DNA from: Bryopsis sp. KO-2023
Lineage: Eukaryota > Chlorophyta > Ulvophyceae > Bryopsidales > Bryopsidaceae
DNA length: 64,000 nt
NCBI GenBank assembly: GCA_030272585.1
Contig: BSYQ01000005.1
Location: 2,046,001-2,110,000, forward strand
Direction: 5' to 3'
Positions 11,048-22,037 of this stretch are shown piece after piece. The first letter of the stretch is position 1. Every line of letters begins with the position of its first letter. The notes under the pieces were generated by a model, which saw only the letters and a program-made list of their open reading frames with translations, searched no databases and was not told the origin of the DNA. Made by a program: the position numbers and the translations under genes.

Positions 11048-11514
11048 AATTTTCATATTTTTCTATGTTGGAAAAGAAAGTCGTCAAAAAAAAATTTTGG
11101 AATGACATGGGCCAAAAATTTACATGGGAGATTGTTAATAATATTCTGTGATATTTCTGAATTTGCTGTGCAAGTAACAAATATAGTCTATGTAATCAGA
11201 AATGACCATAATATCTCAAGTTTTCTGAATCAAACCTTTTAACCACATTCATACCATCGAAAGCATTGTCGGGGGCAGTTGTAAAGCCAATGTCAGGGTC
11301 AAGGGTGTTGCTATGATCAAGAGGGTAGTTTGGTGCGTCATGTACTGGGTTATTCTCGTCTAGGTGGGGTGGGGGGGGGTGGGGGTGTTGCTGCTGGTGG
11401 TGTTGTTGATGTTGGTGCCGCCTGGTCTACTAGACAGAAATCGCCATAGTGTTGCCTGTGGCGACCTAGGTTGGTCAGACGTTTGAACTGTTTCCCGCAT
11501 ATAGTGCAAGAAAA

Positions 11515-11590
11515 GATATCGGGGCGCAAGACTCCCCTCGGAATGAGTTCTGGATATGAGTTTGGTCAGGTTCGAATCCTGGCGGCCCAT
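11515..11590 (+). other. tRNA-like 3' half with B box
   Basis: GGTTCGAATCCTGGCGGCCCA matches a T-arm plus acceptor 3' strand, but the upstream sequence does not supply a clear A box or a paired acceptor 5' strand. Probably a tRNA-derived repeat remnant. Confidence 0.35.
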
Positions 11591-11639
11591 CTATTTTTTT
11601 ATCGATAATTAAACGCATTCGTCATCGCGCCGGCAGCGG

Positions 11640-11810
11640 TGTTTCTACGGAAACGCGTTTGGAAACGGTTCTCAATGGACGTTTCCAAACCTGATTCCGA
11701 CTCGTTTCAATGGAACCAAGTGTGGAAACGAGTGTGGAAACGCGTTGGAATCCATGCTTCCATCGCGCTTCCATGGAAACGCACGTTTGCACTCTCTGTT
11801 CCATAGAAGC
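11640..11810. repeat. GGAAACG-word repeat
   Basis: At least eight copies of GGAAACG or its complement in 170 bp (for example GTGGAAACGAGTGTGGAAACG). It is the same word type as the sequence flanking 6,582-9,168. No target duplication was identified. Confidence 0.5.
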
Positions 11811-12164
11811 GGAGTGAAACGAGGCTACTTTTTTCAAGGTCCCCTCGCCCTCCTAGAGGAGGACGAGTGCCTTCCTCAAGCGTCTCGTTAGATAGAACTT
11901 CCTTACACGAATAAAGTTATAAAGAAGATACAACGACCTTTTCCTTCCACACTCTTATACCCTAGCGCCACAGCGCATCAAACCCTTCTCCCTGTCGACG
12001 TGTCACTATTCACTAGGAATTCACACATCTCCTCGCCACCTCAACTGTGAACGTCCATAAGAATTCACACATCCAATCGACAACTCGACTCTGATGGCTG
12101 CCACATCATCATCCATCAAACTCCGTCGAGCTTGGTTGCAATCGTGGCTCCAAGGGTGTTACAC

Positions 12165-12370
12165 CGCTGCACGATTACACCGTTGCACCTCTGCACCGTT
12201 GCACCTCTGCACCGCTGCACCTCTGCACTGCTGCACCTCTGCACCTCTGCACCTCTGCACCGCTGCACCTCTGCACCGCTGCACCTCTGCACCTCTGCAC
12301 CTCTGCACTGCTGCACGCTGCACTGCTGCACGCTGCATCCACCGCTGCACGCTGCACTCCTACACGCCGC
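12165..12370. repeat. 9-bp minisatellite (TGCACCTCT / TGCACCGCT)
   Basis: About 20 tandem copies of a 9-bp unit. Because 9 is a multiple of three it leaves long open frames on both strands coding Leu/His/Cys/Ala/Pro or Gln/Arg/Cys/Gly repeats; these are not counted as genes. Confidence 0.8.
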
Positions 12371-12695
12371 ACTCTCGCACGCTGCTCCTACACGTTGCAC
12401 TCTTGCAACCTTCTCTTTTTCAGCTGCAGGAAGCATGGCAACTACTCTTGTAGTTCCAGCTCGAGTGCTGCGATAACCAACCGTTACACGGAGGATGGAA
12501 GCGAGATTGGAAGCGGCGAAACATTCCGACGTAGTGCTCTTTGTACCCTATAGCTTAATTAGAAAGTGCCAAACCCAAGATGACTTGAACGACCTCTAGA
12601 ACGTAAAAGTGCTCGTTTCAAATCTGTTGTTCATTCGGGAATTCAGGAACAAGGGGTGGCACAGAATCTAATGAAGATATGGGAGTTGGGGGGTA

Positions 12696-12880
12696 CCGTA
12701 AATGGGGTAATGTTTGCGCGCATGAACTTTCGCGTGTTTTTTTTTTGCGACACTAATTTTTGCGATTCAATCAGGTCGCAAAGGGCCCAAGGTTTAGGAA
12801 CCCAATTTTTGCGACACTAATTTTTGCGATTTTTCCTACTCGCAAAAATTAGTCCAACGCAGAAATTACCCCATTTACGG
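12696..12880. mobile_element. Short palindromic element flanked by TA
   Basis: CCGTAAATGGGGTAAT on the left and its reverse complement ATTACCCCATTTACGG on the right, flanked by TA on both sides (12,694-12,695 and 12,881-12,882). The inside carries repeated TTTTTGCGACACTAATTTTT. A TA duplication points to the Tc1/mariner group of non-autonomous elements, or one of similar target choice. Confidence 0.65.
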
Positions 12881-13170
12881 TATTTGTCTTTGATGGGGAA
12901 GTGACTCACAGTTGGGACAGAAACGCAGCCGCCGTAGTAAAAAGCGGAAGGATAGAGGAAACGCCGACAATGTAGTCGGCAGATACAGAGACCTAAAATG
13001 TCGGTATTGACCAGTTTTAGCAGGGTCGGTACGGTACTGCCTGGCTCTGGTCAACTCATGTTGAAACAATTTTCGGAAAAGAAAAATAAAGCGATGTTAA
13101 TACATTGGCACGAATGAATAAGTGCAATTGCAAATTGGAAAAAGGTGGGTTGTATGAGTCTTAGACTCAT

Positions 13171-13544
13171 TGTAAACGAATACGGAATACGGGATACAGA
13201 GTCCAAAATTTGAATACGAATATGAATACGGAAAAATACAATAAAATACGATATGAATACAGAAAAAAAAAAAAAAAAAAAAAAGGTTTCTTCAAGAAAT
13301 GATTTTATGATCTAGCAGATGCCAACTTGAGATCTCTTGAGCTCAATACATCATATAAGCCACAGTAACAGCATAAGATACTTTGGGAAATATTTGACTT
13401 TGATTTTCATCGCATTCTACTCTATTTTCCCAAGGTTTTTTCACTTTTTTTCGATTTTTTCCGAATTTTGATGAATACGGTCAAACAATGGTGAATATGC
13501 AGAATACGGCGAATTTTAACAAATTCTGGACGTATTCATTTACA
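13171..13544. mobile_element. GAATACG-word palindromic element
   Basis: Left end TGTAAACGAATACGG, right end CGTATTCATTTACA. GAATACG/GAATATG words recur through the element, and a poly-A tract of about 22 bp lies near 13,262-13,285. The flanking 8-mers AGACTCAT and CTGTGAAT do not match, so class is unproven. Confidence 0.5.
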
Positions 13545-14177
13545 CTGTGAATGTAAAATAGAATGCGATTTTTGAACGGAGCAAGAAAATATAGCAAATT
13601 GTATGACTTGGTGGGAGTGCAAAACAATGACACGCCACGCTTGCAACAAATGTGCACTAAAGTGGGCAGGTTGCTTAAAGTGATTTACATAGATATACAT
13701 ATAAAGTTTGAAGTGAGGCAAAATATATGTTATATACCTTAGTAAATGAGGTTATGTTCAGAATCGAAGGGTGGGACAGTTTTCGGGATCTGGGGCTAGA
13801 CTGGTGATCTTACAAGGTAAGATCACCACAAACAGTTCTTAAGGAGAGCTAGCTCTCATATTTTCACTTTCGTCTCTATCGCTCATACTTCGCGAAGAAG
13901 CACCTAGCCTCGCGCTAGCGCCTACACGGCGAACTCTATATGGATCAAGAGCTGTTCCAAGCCTTAGGGCATTTGTTGTCACGCGATCTATCCCACTACT
14001 CCCAGGCGAAGTAGCCAGCCGGACGCTATTCGACATCTCACCGAGAACTCAGTTTCCCGACTGCCCGACACAAGGCTCGGCTCCTTCTTTCCGATCGAGC
14101 AGACTGTCCAGGGTTTACAACTCGTGAACCGGTTGGGCCCAGGCTCCTTTTCTTCCGAACTCCGGACGTGAGCTCTC

Positions 14178-14576
14178 GTGGTTAGCTCCCTTTTCGACAC
14201 GACGGCGGGGTTACTCGCGGTGTTGTGTTGTGGAGAGACACCTCCGATTATTCGTGCCGTCATCGGACCTTACGTGCTATCTAACTACAAGACGTTGTGC
14301 CTAGCTGTGGATAGCTTCGACGTACTGAAGTTACGAGCCGACTGCCAAGACACACATCCAAGCGCCTGGAAGTTATTACAAGAAAAGATAAGGCTGTGCC
14401 ACACTGCCAACCAGTTCTCCAGTTCCCTCACCGTCGAGACACTCGAGTCGCTTTCGGCAGATTACCTCCGCAACCTTTTCAAGAACTTGGGCAAGCAACG
14501 CGCGGAGCATCGAAAAGGAGAGGGAAAACGTCCCTACCAGCCGTCGTCCACCAAACCTGCTGCTGAGCAGGAGTGA
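14178..14576 (+). pseudogene. Possible gag-like fragment
   Basis: A 132-codon open frame with a segment PPIIRAVIGPYVLSNYKTL and a basic, Gln/Pro-rich C-terminus. The layout loosely resembles a retrotransposon gag N-terminal region, but no zinc knuckle or pol follows, and 13,840-14,178 gives no continuation. A short palindrome (GGTGATCTTACAAGGTAAGATCACC split around its centre) lies just upstream at about 13,805-13,830. Confidence 0.25.
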
Positions 14577-14869
14577 AATGGATCCCGACTAGGATCCTTG
14601 GGCGCACTTGCGGGTACGTAAGCGGATCGCGGACTCTTTGTTCGCGGGTCTCAAGTCAACCACCGCGGAGCTTGTTGTCGACTCCGCTCTCGCTTGAGCC
14701 CCGTCCACCCCTTCTGCTAGTTTGGTTCGTCGACGTCCCTTTTTTGCTGATTTATAATGGTTTTTTGGTTTTTGTTTTTTCTTTGGGGCAGTTTTCTGTC
14801 TATTTGAATGTCAGCCCAGAGTGTTGTGAGTTAAGGTTCAAAGGGTGGGAAATGATTCCCAAACCATAA

Positions 14870-15685
14870 ACAAGACGCACAAAATACAATGCATCACAAT
14901 TATAGAAGGATAATTTCTCGTTGATATTCTTGGCACTACCAAGCACGCATGGAACCATGTTTGAAATGCAAAGGAGAGCACAAGAAATTGCTAGGGGTGT
15001 CATGATTGACTACAAAGAATGACTCAGAACATACAACAAATACATATTTTTATTTTTCCAATCAATGGCAATCTGCATGTTCAAACAAGGACCAAAGACA
15101 TAAGGAACTCACTAGCATATGATTCACGTCCTTGATCCACAAGGCCCGAAAATCTCTCTTGGCTGATTCAGCGGTTGGCAAATATATTTTGCTGAATCAA
15201 TTGAGATTTACATAATACAAGTTACAAAATGTTTTGAGAAAAAAAGGATACCAGTTGGTGACAACAATATTCATGCCAGCACCCCAAAAGAGGATATTGT
15301 GGTTAACCTGTCATCAAAATCGAACCAGCTCCGATGACACTCCTGCACAGGTTCCTGATCCCTTACAATACCTCACCCACCACCGGCAGCCAAGTGCCAG
15401 GGGTTATTTATTGTCTTTTTAACATTTTCTGAAGCTCTCCCATACACAAAATTGGCAGCAACTGTGTGCCTTCCCAGCAAATTCTCGTATCTTTGGAGGG
15501 ATTTGGGCCATCCCAAGAACATTTGGAGAGAAAAAAAAGAATCAAATGTCCAAGGCACCAAGCATTCACCATAACAGAGACGAGCATGTGCACCCTTGGT
15601 CGATTCCACAGCACCCTCATTTGTTTCTCCTTTCCCTCCCAGCAAGTTTCTCGCATCCCATTGCAGTCTGACATAAACACCCAGC
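14870..15685. other. Intergenic, 3' side of the VOC gene
   Basis: No splice-supported coding sequence. Open frames on both strands near 15,373-15,810 are short and overlap the 3' end of the minus-strand VOC gene; they probably include its 3' untranslated region. Confidence 0.5.
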
Positions 15686-16243
15686 CTATGTCGCAACCTT
15701 GGACGTCGAAACGTCGTCCTCCTTGGTGTTTTTTTGCTTTTTGGCTGGTGCAGGGTCAACGTGCTTAGCCACTGACCACTCGTATCCGAAAGGATCGACG
15801 AAAATCCCATATCTGGCCCCCCAAAACTGCAACTCCAACTCCATTTTTACTTTAGCCTTGGAGTCCAACGCTTTCTTCCACACCCCATCAACGTCTTCCA
15901 GCTCCAAATGACACATAAAACCACGGCAGGCCTCCTTTTCAACCTGATCCCTCAAAGCTTGCGACTCCTTTGCCGCGAGGATTTCATCCGATATGTATAG
16001 ACAACCCCCGTTCACCGTCAGACCAGCGTGCATGACCTTCCAACCTTTCTTCGGCGCTGTGTCGACCCCGTGGTCTCCCTCGACAGGTTTGCCTTCCGCA
16101 TCAGCCCACATCAGGGACTGCACTTCAGCGCCCAACACCTTCTTCATCCATTCGATGTGGTCGAGAGCTTTCGGTGACGTGATGTATGGAACGACGCCTG
16201 CAGGTGCCTTCGGGGACTGCTCCTTTCTCTTCTCCTTCGACAT
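15686..16243 (-). CDS. VOC/glyoxalase-fold protein, single exon
   Basis: A 185-residue protein starting MSKEKRKEQ at 16,243. Upstream in-frame sequence has no better start. It shows the paired beta-alpha-beta-beta-beta modules of the vicinal oxygen chelate family: module 1 begins GVVPYITSPKALDHIEWM and runs to GGCLYISDE. Module 2 begins near RGFMCHLELEDVDG and ends ARYGIFVDPFGYEWSV. This is the PhnB / glyoxalase-bleomycin-resistance type found as small stress-related proteins in plants. Known members use paired His/Glu metal ligands; which residues bind metal here is not clear by eye, so substrate and activity are unassigned. The C-terminus is Lys-rich (PAKKQKNTKEDD), so nuclear or cytosolic location is possible. 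No intron. A 5.3-kb inverted-repeat element begins 155 bp upstream of the start codon. Confidence 0.85.
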   Translation of the reverse strand: MSKEKRKEQSPKAPAGVVPYITSPKALDHIEWMKKVLGAEVQSLMWADAEGKPVEGDHGVDTAPKKGWKVMHAGLTVNGGCLYISDEILAAKESQALRDQVEKEACRGFMCHLELEDVDGVWKKALDSKAKVKMELELQFWGARYGIFVDPFGYEWSVAKHVDPAPAKKQKNTKEDDVSTSKVAT

Positions 16244-16471
16244 TGTGCAATAAGCTGAAGCCAAAAACGAGACCCACCAGAGACCTTCTCTGCTCTGACC
16301 AGACCTGTCAAAAGACTCTTTTGCGGAACACAAGACGCAAGGGTCCACGATAGCAGAAAAAGGATGAGTGGTGCTATTACTAATAATAATAGCCTATTAG
16401 GGATGTTGCGCAAAACTACGTAGCTCCCAATTTACGTAGCCACGTCACGTACGACAGCGTAATTTTGCGGA

Positions 16472-16689
16472 AGAACTGAGTCTGGCCGTGCTATCGTACC
16501 CTGGTACGAAGCACGGCGCCTCGTACCCTCCCTGATGACGTCAGATGGTACGGATGATGAAGGTCCCTTCGATGCAATGACGCTTCAGGTATTTCTGGCA
16601 GACAGGTGAAGCGACGTGGACGATTCATAAAGGGGACGAGGCGGGGTAAGGTTACCGTTTCGTAAGGCGTGTTTCGTTCCAGGGCGAAA
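16472..16689 (+). repeat. Direct repeat A, first copy (second copy 20,776-20,993)
   Basis: About 218 bp starting GAACTGAGTCTGGCCGTGC, nearly identical in both places (a few substitutions such as CCTCGTAC against CCTCATAC). In the second place it is followed after 75 bp by repeat B (second copy). In the first place it is separated from repeat B (first copy) by 3.6 kb. The simplest reading is a tandem duplication of an A-B unit of about 770 bp whose first copy was later filled with other repeats. Confidence 0.8.
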
Positions 16690-17729
16690 ATTCTCGGACT
16701 CCGACGCAGCGGGGCGATGCGACGTTTGGGCGCGAGGGATCGACGATCGTCGGACTCCCCGACCGGCGGACGCGGGAGCCGGGGGGGGGGGGGGTTCGGT
16801 CGGGGCTGCAGCGCTTCCAAGCGATCGGCCTGGAAGCACGAGCGACGTTACAGAGCGGTGGATCGGCAATCACAGGACTCCCTGAGCAGTGGACGCGGGA
16901 GCCGAGGGGGTTTTTGATTGTGGCGGGAGCGGTTCCAAACACACGAGGTGATATCAGGGGCCGGAGTCGGCAAGGAGCCTAGGCTTTTCGCTGTCGACAT
17001 TCCGTTTAGGCGGGAAGCTCAAAATTACCAAACGCATAGGCATGCGGTTCCAAGCGCACGAGGTGATATCAGGGGCCGGAGTCGGCAGAGGAGCCTAGGC
17101 TTTTCGCTGTCGACATTCCGTTTAGGCGGGAAGCTCGAAATTAATAAAGGCCGAGGCATGCGCTGCCAGCGCAGGAGGATCGCGACCCTAGGGGCGTGGC
17201 CGCGCTTGCAGGCATACTATGGACGTGATCGGAAATGATCGGCCGTCCATTTTCGATGTCAGGACAGGTCGTTTCACTGATCTGACCTGACACGATCTCG
17301 TTCCACATGATTCTAAAAATGATCGGGTTTTTTTTTTTTTTTTTTTACCGATCATGATCGATGATCGTGATCGTGATCGGCCGATTAAAACCTGATCGAT
17401 GATCGTGGTCGGCCGATCAAAGCTTGATCGTAATCGGGATCGGGCTTCCGATTATCGATCTAATCGGTTGCTCCGATCACGATCCCGATCACGATCAAGC
17501 GTTGCGACATGCAGACGCCTAATCGGCCGATCAAGATCGGTGAAACGCCGATTAATCGGATGTTGATCCGATCACCTCCGACCATGATCGGCCATGGATC
17601 AATTGATCGGAATTTAATTTAAGATTCCGATCATGATCGGTCCCATGATCAATTGATCGGTCAATTGATCGGTCAATTGATCGGTCTTACGAAAATACCC
17701 ACAAGTCACCACCCGAAGGTGTTTCTGGA

Positions 17730-17805
17730 GGTGTAAGGACTCGAACCTAGGACCTCACTAATTGGAATCAAGCAAATCAACGCTTGGACCACTCTGAGCC
17801 ACGAT
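17730..17805 (-). other. tRNA-like sequence in GATCGG element copy 1, left member
   Basis: Minus-strand reading GTGGCTCAGAGTGGTCCAAGC (A-box region, split here from its neighbours) leads to a B box GGTTCGAGTCC. It is the inverted partner of 17,888-17,961. Confidence 0.5.
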
Positions 17806-17887
17806 TAGAGTGTGCTCCGTGTCATTATATACCTGATCACTCAGTCCGACAAACTGAGGTATATAATAACACGGATGACCTAGTGAT

Positions 17888-17961
17888 CGTGGCACAGAGT
17901 GGTCCAAGCGTTGATTTGCTTGATTCCAGTCAGTGAGGTCCTAGGTTCGAGTCCTTACACC
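17888..17961 (+). other. tRNA-like sequence in GATCGG element copy 1, right member
   Basis: GTGGCACAGAGTGGTCCAAGC resembles the start and D-arm of a class II (Ser/Leu-type) tRNA, and GGTTCGAGTCC is a standard B box about 45 bp downstream. Transcription would run outward to the right. Confidence 0.5.
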
Positions 17962-18477
17962 TCCAGAAACACCTTCGGGTGGTGACTTGTGGGCATTTTC
18001 GTAAGACCGATCAATTGACCGATCAATTGATCATGGGACCGATCATGATCGGAATCAATTGATCATGATACCGATCTGATCGGCAGCTCCGATCCCGATC
18101 ACGATCTCGATCAAGCGTCGCACCCTGTCGGCACCTGATCGGCAGTTTTTGATCGGCCGATCACGATCAGGCCGATCAAAAACTGCCGATCAGGTTGGGC
18201 GACCGATCAGATCGATGATCGGCCGATCGTGATCGATGATCGGCCCTGCCAGACCTGATCGGCGACCGATCAGATCGGTGATCGGATCCATAGTATGCTT
18301 ACAGGGCAGTTCGCGCGTTTTGCTTCTGTTGGGAAGCACGAGTTCGATCAGGAGGAGAAGGGTGAGTAAAAAGCTGCTAAAGCGTCACTTATTTACGCGG
18401 AACATGAGTTTTGGTTGTGGCGACCTGCTGCGACCGGCCGTCGTCGCTCTTGATCGACACGCAGTGGGGGAAGGGCA

Positions 18478-19660
18478 GAGCCTCACCTCCTTTAGTCAGT
18501 CTTAAGGTCCCTGGAAATCGATTCCAGGGGTCGTTCACATTCGACACAAAGGCTACAGAGCCTCACCTCCTTCAGTCAGCCCTAGGGTTCCTGGAAACCA
18601 ATTCCAGGGGTCGTTCACTTTCGACACAAAAGGCTACAGAGCCTCACCTCCTTCAGTCAGCCCTAGGGTTCCTGGAAACCGATTCCAGGGGTCGTTCACT
18701 TTCGACACAAAAGGCTACAGAGCCTCATTTTCTTCAGTCAGTCTTGAGGTTCCTAGGAATCGATTCCAAGGGGTCGTTCACATTCGACACAAAAGGCTAC
18801 AGAGCCTCACCCCCTTCAGTGAGACTTAAGGTTCCTGGAAACCGATTCCAGGGGTCGTTCACATTCGAAACAAAAGGCTACAGAGCCTCATTTTCTTTAG
18901 TCAGTCTTGAGGTTCCTAGGAATCGATTCCAAGGGGTCGTTCACATTCGACACAAAAGGCTACAGAGCCTCACCTCCTTCGGTGAGTCTTAAGGTTCCTG
19001 GAAACCGATTCCAGGGGTCGTTCGCATTCGACACAAAGGGCTACAGAGCCTCATTTCCTTCAGTGAGTCTTAAGGTTCCTGGAAACCGATTCCAGGGGTC
19101 GTTCACATTCGACACAAAAGGCTACAGAGCCTCACCCCCTTCAGTGAGACTTAACGTTCCTGGAAACCGATTCCAGGGGTCGTTCACATTCGAAACAAAA
19201 GGCTACAGAGCCTCATTTTCTTCAGTCCGTCTTGAGGTTCCTAGGAATCGATTCCAAGGGGTCGTTCAAGTTCGACACAAAAGGCTGCAGAGCTTCACCT
19301 CTTTCAGTCGGTCTTATGGTTCCTAGGAATCGATTCCAAGGGGTCGTTCACATTCGACACAAAAGGCTACAGAGCCTCACCTCCTTCAGTGAGTCCTAAG
19401 GTTCCTGGAAACCGATTCCAGGGGTCGTTCACATCCGACACAAAAGGCTACAGAGCCTCACCTCCTTCTGTGAGTCTTAAGGTTCCTAGGAATCGATTCC
19501 GGGGGTCGTCCACATTCGACACAAAAGGCTACAGAGCCTCACCTCTTTCTGTCGGTCTTAAGGTTCCTAGGAATCAATTCCAAGGGTCGTTCACATTGAA
19601 CACAAAAGGCTGCGGAGCCTCACCTCCTAGTCAGCCCCAGTGTTCCTACGAAGGGTTTCC
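18478..19660. repeat. Minisatellite with a unit of about 81 bp, 14-15 copies
   Basis: Each unit contains GAGCCTCACCTCCTTCAGT, GGTTCCTGGAAACCGATTCC, AGGGGTCGTTCAC and TTCGACACAAAAGGCTACA. Spacing between GAGCCTC starts is 79-83 bp. Two unit subtypes alternate (ACCTCCTTC and ATTTTCTTC; GGAAACCG and GGAATCG), so higher-order amplification is likely. Some units are in frame with each other for long stretches, giving 27-residue repeats such as VPGNRFQGSFTFDTKGYRA, but one-base unit differences shift the frame, so I do not call it a gene. Confidence 0.85.
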
Positions 19661-19746
19661 AAGGGTCCTTCGCGATCACGACATAAGGAAAATAGCACAG
19701 TTAAAGAAGATGGGTGTATGGTGCTGAGCGATCCCTGGGGTGCTCA

Positions 19747-19775
19747 CTGAGCAGTGCTCAGTGAGCACTGCTCAG
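19747..19775. other. Perfect 14-bp hairpin
   Basis: CTGAGCAGTGCTCA, one base G, then TGAGCACTGCTCAG. It lies inside the 5.3-kb element just after the minisatellite. No U-tract follows, so it is not an obvious Pol III terminator. Confidence 0.6.
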
Positions 19776-20299
19776 CATCGCCTAGAAGGCGACGATCATG
19801 CGCAAGTCGTGGATCGATTCGCTCGCTGCCATACTAGGAAAGAAACGTGAGCGTCGCCTCCGAGGGGAGCGATCGACCAGGGAAGCATCGAACCACGGGT
19901 TTTTATTCCCAGGGCAAGGCGCACGCAGGAAGGAGTCCTGGGGAGTGCTTTTTGTGAGTATTCCGTCTCCCGTCGTTTGTGTTCTTGTCGCAGCTTTGAG
20001 TGTCTCATTGTGTACCAGTGTGTGCTGACTCCTTCTTTGCTGTGTGTGATTGTTTTGACGTTACGATTCACGCTCCCACCAGTGGGGGTGGGCAGCTTGC
20101 CAGGCCCGAGAGCCGAATCATCCGCAAGCTATATGGGGAACAAGTTCCCTTTGGCTACGCAAGGGCTCGTCCCCGGGATCCAGTGCTCGTATGGCCCAGG
20201 TCATCGACGGGAGCCGCCTTTTGGAGGCTCCTCTAGCGATCACCGTGCACCTTGCGGGGTTCTCAGGGTTTGGCGAGGCCGTGGTGTCGTTGGGGGCAG

Positions 20300-20775
20300 G
20301 ACCCTCCAAGGAGGCCCTGTTCTTCTCGGCTGGGCTTTGTGCCATGGACTACCCAGGTAGTGCAGGGGGTAGACCTAGAGTGCACACATTGAATGCCCGG
20401 ACCATTTGGTTAGGTAAGGGGTGGGGAATTCCGGCTTGCTGGAATTCCTCTAACCTTAAGGATTCATGTGAGCACGTTGTATGCCCCCAAGCCCAGACCG
20501 GCGGTCACCAAATTCCTGGAACCTTTGAGAGGGAAACTAGAGGTCTGAGAAGGCCATAGGTTCGATCGGGGGGTCTTAGTGACGTCCCGTGAGGAACCAC
20601 CGTCCGGACAGGCGCTAGTACTTAGTGGCACCAGCATGCCACTGACGAGGGTGCGCTGTCACGAGGGGTGAATCGATGGGACTAGCTCCCGTCGAGGATC
20701 TTACGAAGGGGTACGGACTGGAGTCACGTCAGCCGCGGCGAGCCACGACGCTTACTAAACGGTTTATTCCCCCAG
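20300..20775 (+). repeat. Direct repeat B, first copy (second copy 21,069-21,542)
   Basis: About 475 bp starting GGACCCTCCAAGGAGGCCC and ending CGGTTTATTCCCC, nearly identical in both copies. It contains a small hairpin GGAATTCC-GGCTTGCT-GGAATTCC near 20,425. Open frames inside are duplicated with it and show no motif. Confidence 0.8.
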
Positions 20776-21709
20776 AACTGAGTCTGGCCGTGCTATCGTA
20801 CCCTGGTACGAAGCACGGCGCCTCATACCCTCCCTGATGACGTTAGATGGTACGGATGATGAAGGTCCCTTCGATGCAATGACGCTTCAGGTATTTCTGG
20901 CAGACAGGTGAAGCGACGTGGACGATTTATAAAGGGGACGAGGCGGGGTAAGGTTACCGTTTCGTAAGGCGTGTTTCGTTCCAGGGCGAAAATTCTCCAC
21001 CCACCCACCCTCTCAAAGGTTGGTCGGCCCAGATGGGTAGACAAACCTTTTAATCCCGGTTCCCGGGGGGGGCCCTCCAAGGAGGCCCTGTTCTTCTCGG
21101 CTGGGCTTTGTGCCATGGACTACCCAGGTAGTGCAAGGGGTAGACCTAGAGTGCACACATTGAATGCCCGGACCATTTGGTTAGGTAAGGGGTGGGGAAT
21201 TCCGGCTTGCTGGAATTCCTCTAACCTTAAGGATTCATGTGAGCACGTTGTATGCCCCCAAGCCTAGACCGGCGGTCACCAAATTCCTGGAACCTTTGAG
21301 AGGGAAACTAGAGGTCTGAGAAGGCCATAGGTTCGATCGGGGGGTCTTAGTGACGTCCCGTGAGGAACCACCGTCCGGACAGGCGCTAGTACTTAGTGGC
21401 ACCAGCATGCCACTGACGAGGGTGCGCTGTCACGAGGGGTGAATCGATGGGACTAGCTCCCGTCGAGGATCTTACGAAGGGGTACGGACTGGAGTCACGT
21501 CAGCCGCGGCGAGCCACGACGCTTACTAAACGGTTTATTCCCCAAGTTTTCACTGATGCTGATAAGGATCCCCCGTTAAACGGAGTCCTGTTTGAAAGAA
21601 GTCAAAATACGTACGTAGAAAACCTGCATTTCTGCGAAATTACGCTGTCGTACGTGACGTGGCTACGTAAATTGGGAGCTACGTAGTTTTGCGCAACATC
21701 CCTATTGTC

Positions 21710-22037
21710 GGAATGAGCGACGTAAACGCCAGTTATGAGTCATAACTTATGACATTCGGGTAACTGGTGGTTCGGAGTGAAGTGAGTCATAACCCTAGGG
21801 ATCGGATGTGAGGTACTTATTGAGACTGAACGTTGTGTAAGTAACCTGATTGTGAGGGGGTCCGGCCCGTGTAGTTCTCAAACAACACCAAGGTTCCTTC
21901 AGTGGTCCGACGAGCTGGAACAATATTGGGAGGCTCACGGACACCCCTCACACCTCGCCACTCTCTCCGTTTCTCAGACAGATAAGGACACGTTCCCTCA
22001 GGCTGGGGGTTATCCTTCCTGCGTTTCGTGTTACACA
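21710..22037. other. Unassigned sequence before the gag region
   Basis: No terminal repeat or primer-binding site of the gypsy element could be recognised here, so its 5' LTR is missing or unrecognised. Confidence 0.4.

Larger units (their letters stand above)
17213..18297. mobile_element. hAT-like foldback element, GATCGG family, copy 1
   Basis: Ends CATACTATGGACGTGATCGG and ...GATCGGATCCATAGTATG. The flanking 8-mers CTTGCAGG and CTTACAGG match at 7 of 8. The arms consist of dozens of GATCGG/CCGATC words, many overlapping as GATCGATCGG. The centre holds an inverted pair of tRNA-like sequences facing outward (17,730-17,805 minus and 17,888-17,961 plus) around a short palindrome TATATAATAACACGG / CCGTGTCATTATATA. 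It is 1,085 bp, closely like 30,725-31,749. Confidence 0.85.
16399..21703. mobile_element. 5.3-kb element with 67-bp perfect terminal inverted repeats
   Basis: The first 67 bases (16,399-16,465, starting AGGGATGTTGCGCAAAAC) are matched exactly by the reverse complement of 21,637-21,703. ATT flanks both ends (16,396-16,398 and 21,704-21,706), suggesting a 3-bp duplication; shifted one base, TATTA/TATTG is possible. The inside holds a GATCGG hAT-like element, an 81-bp minisatellite, two pairs of long direct repeats and a duplicated block of about 115 bp (16,929-17,150). No transposase is recognised, so it is probably non-autonomous. Perfect ends suggest recent movement. Class is unsure: a 3-bp duplication is compatible with PIF/Harbinger or CACTA, but the ends do not read CACTA. 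Confidence 0.8.

Noticed and set aside
11360-11590. Minus-strand 76-codon frame as a gene
   Set aside because: It overlaps a G-rich low-complexity tract and a tRNA-like remnant, with no splice or motif support.
12094-12476. Cys/His/Leu-rich open frames of 60-119 codons on both strands
   Set aside because: Produced by the 9-bp minisatellite, whose unit length is a multiple of three.
18478-19660. 27-residue repeat protein encoded by the minisatellite
   Set aside because: Unit lengths vary by one or two bases, so the frame shifts between units and no single frame covers the array.
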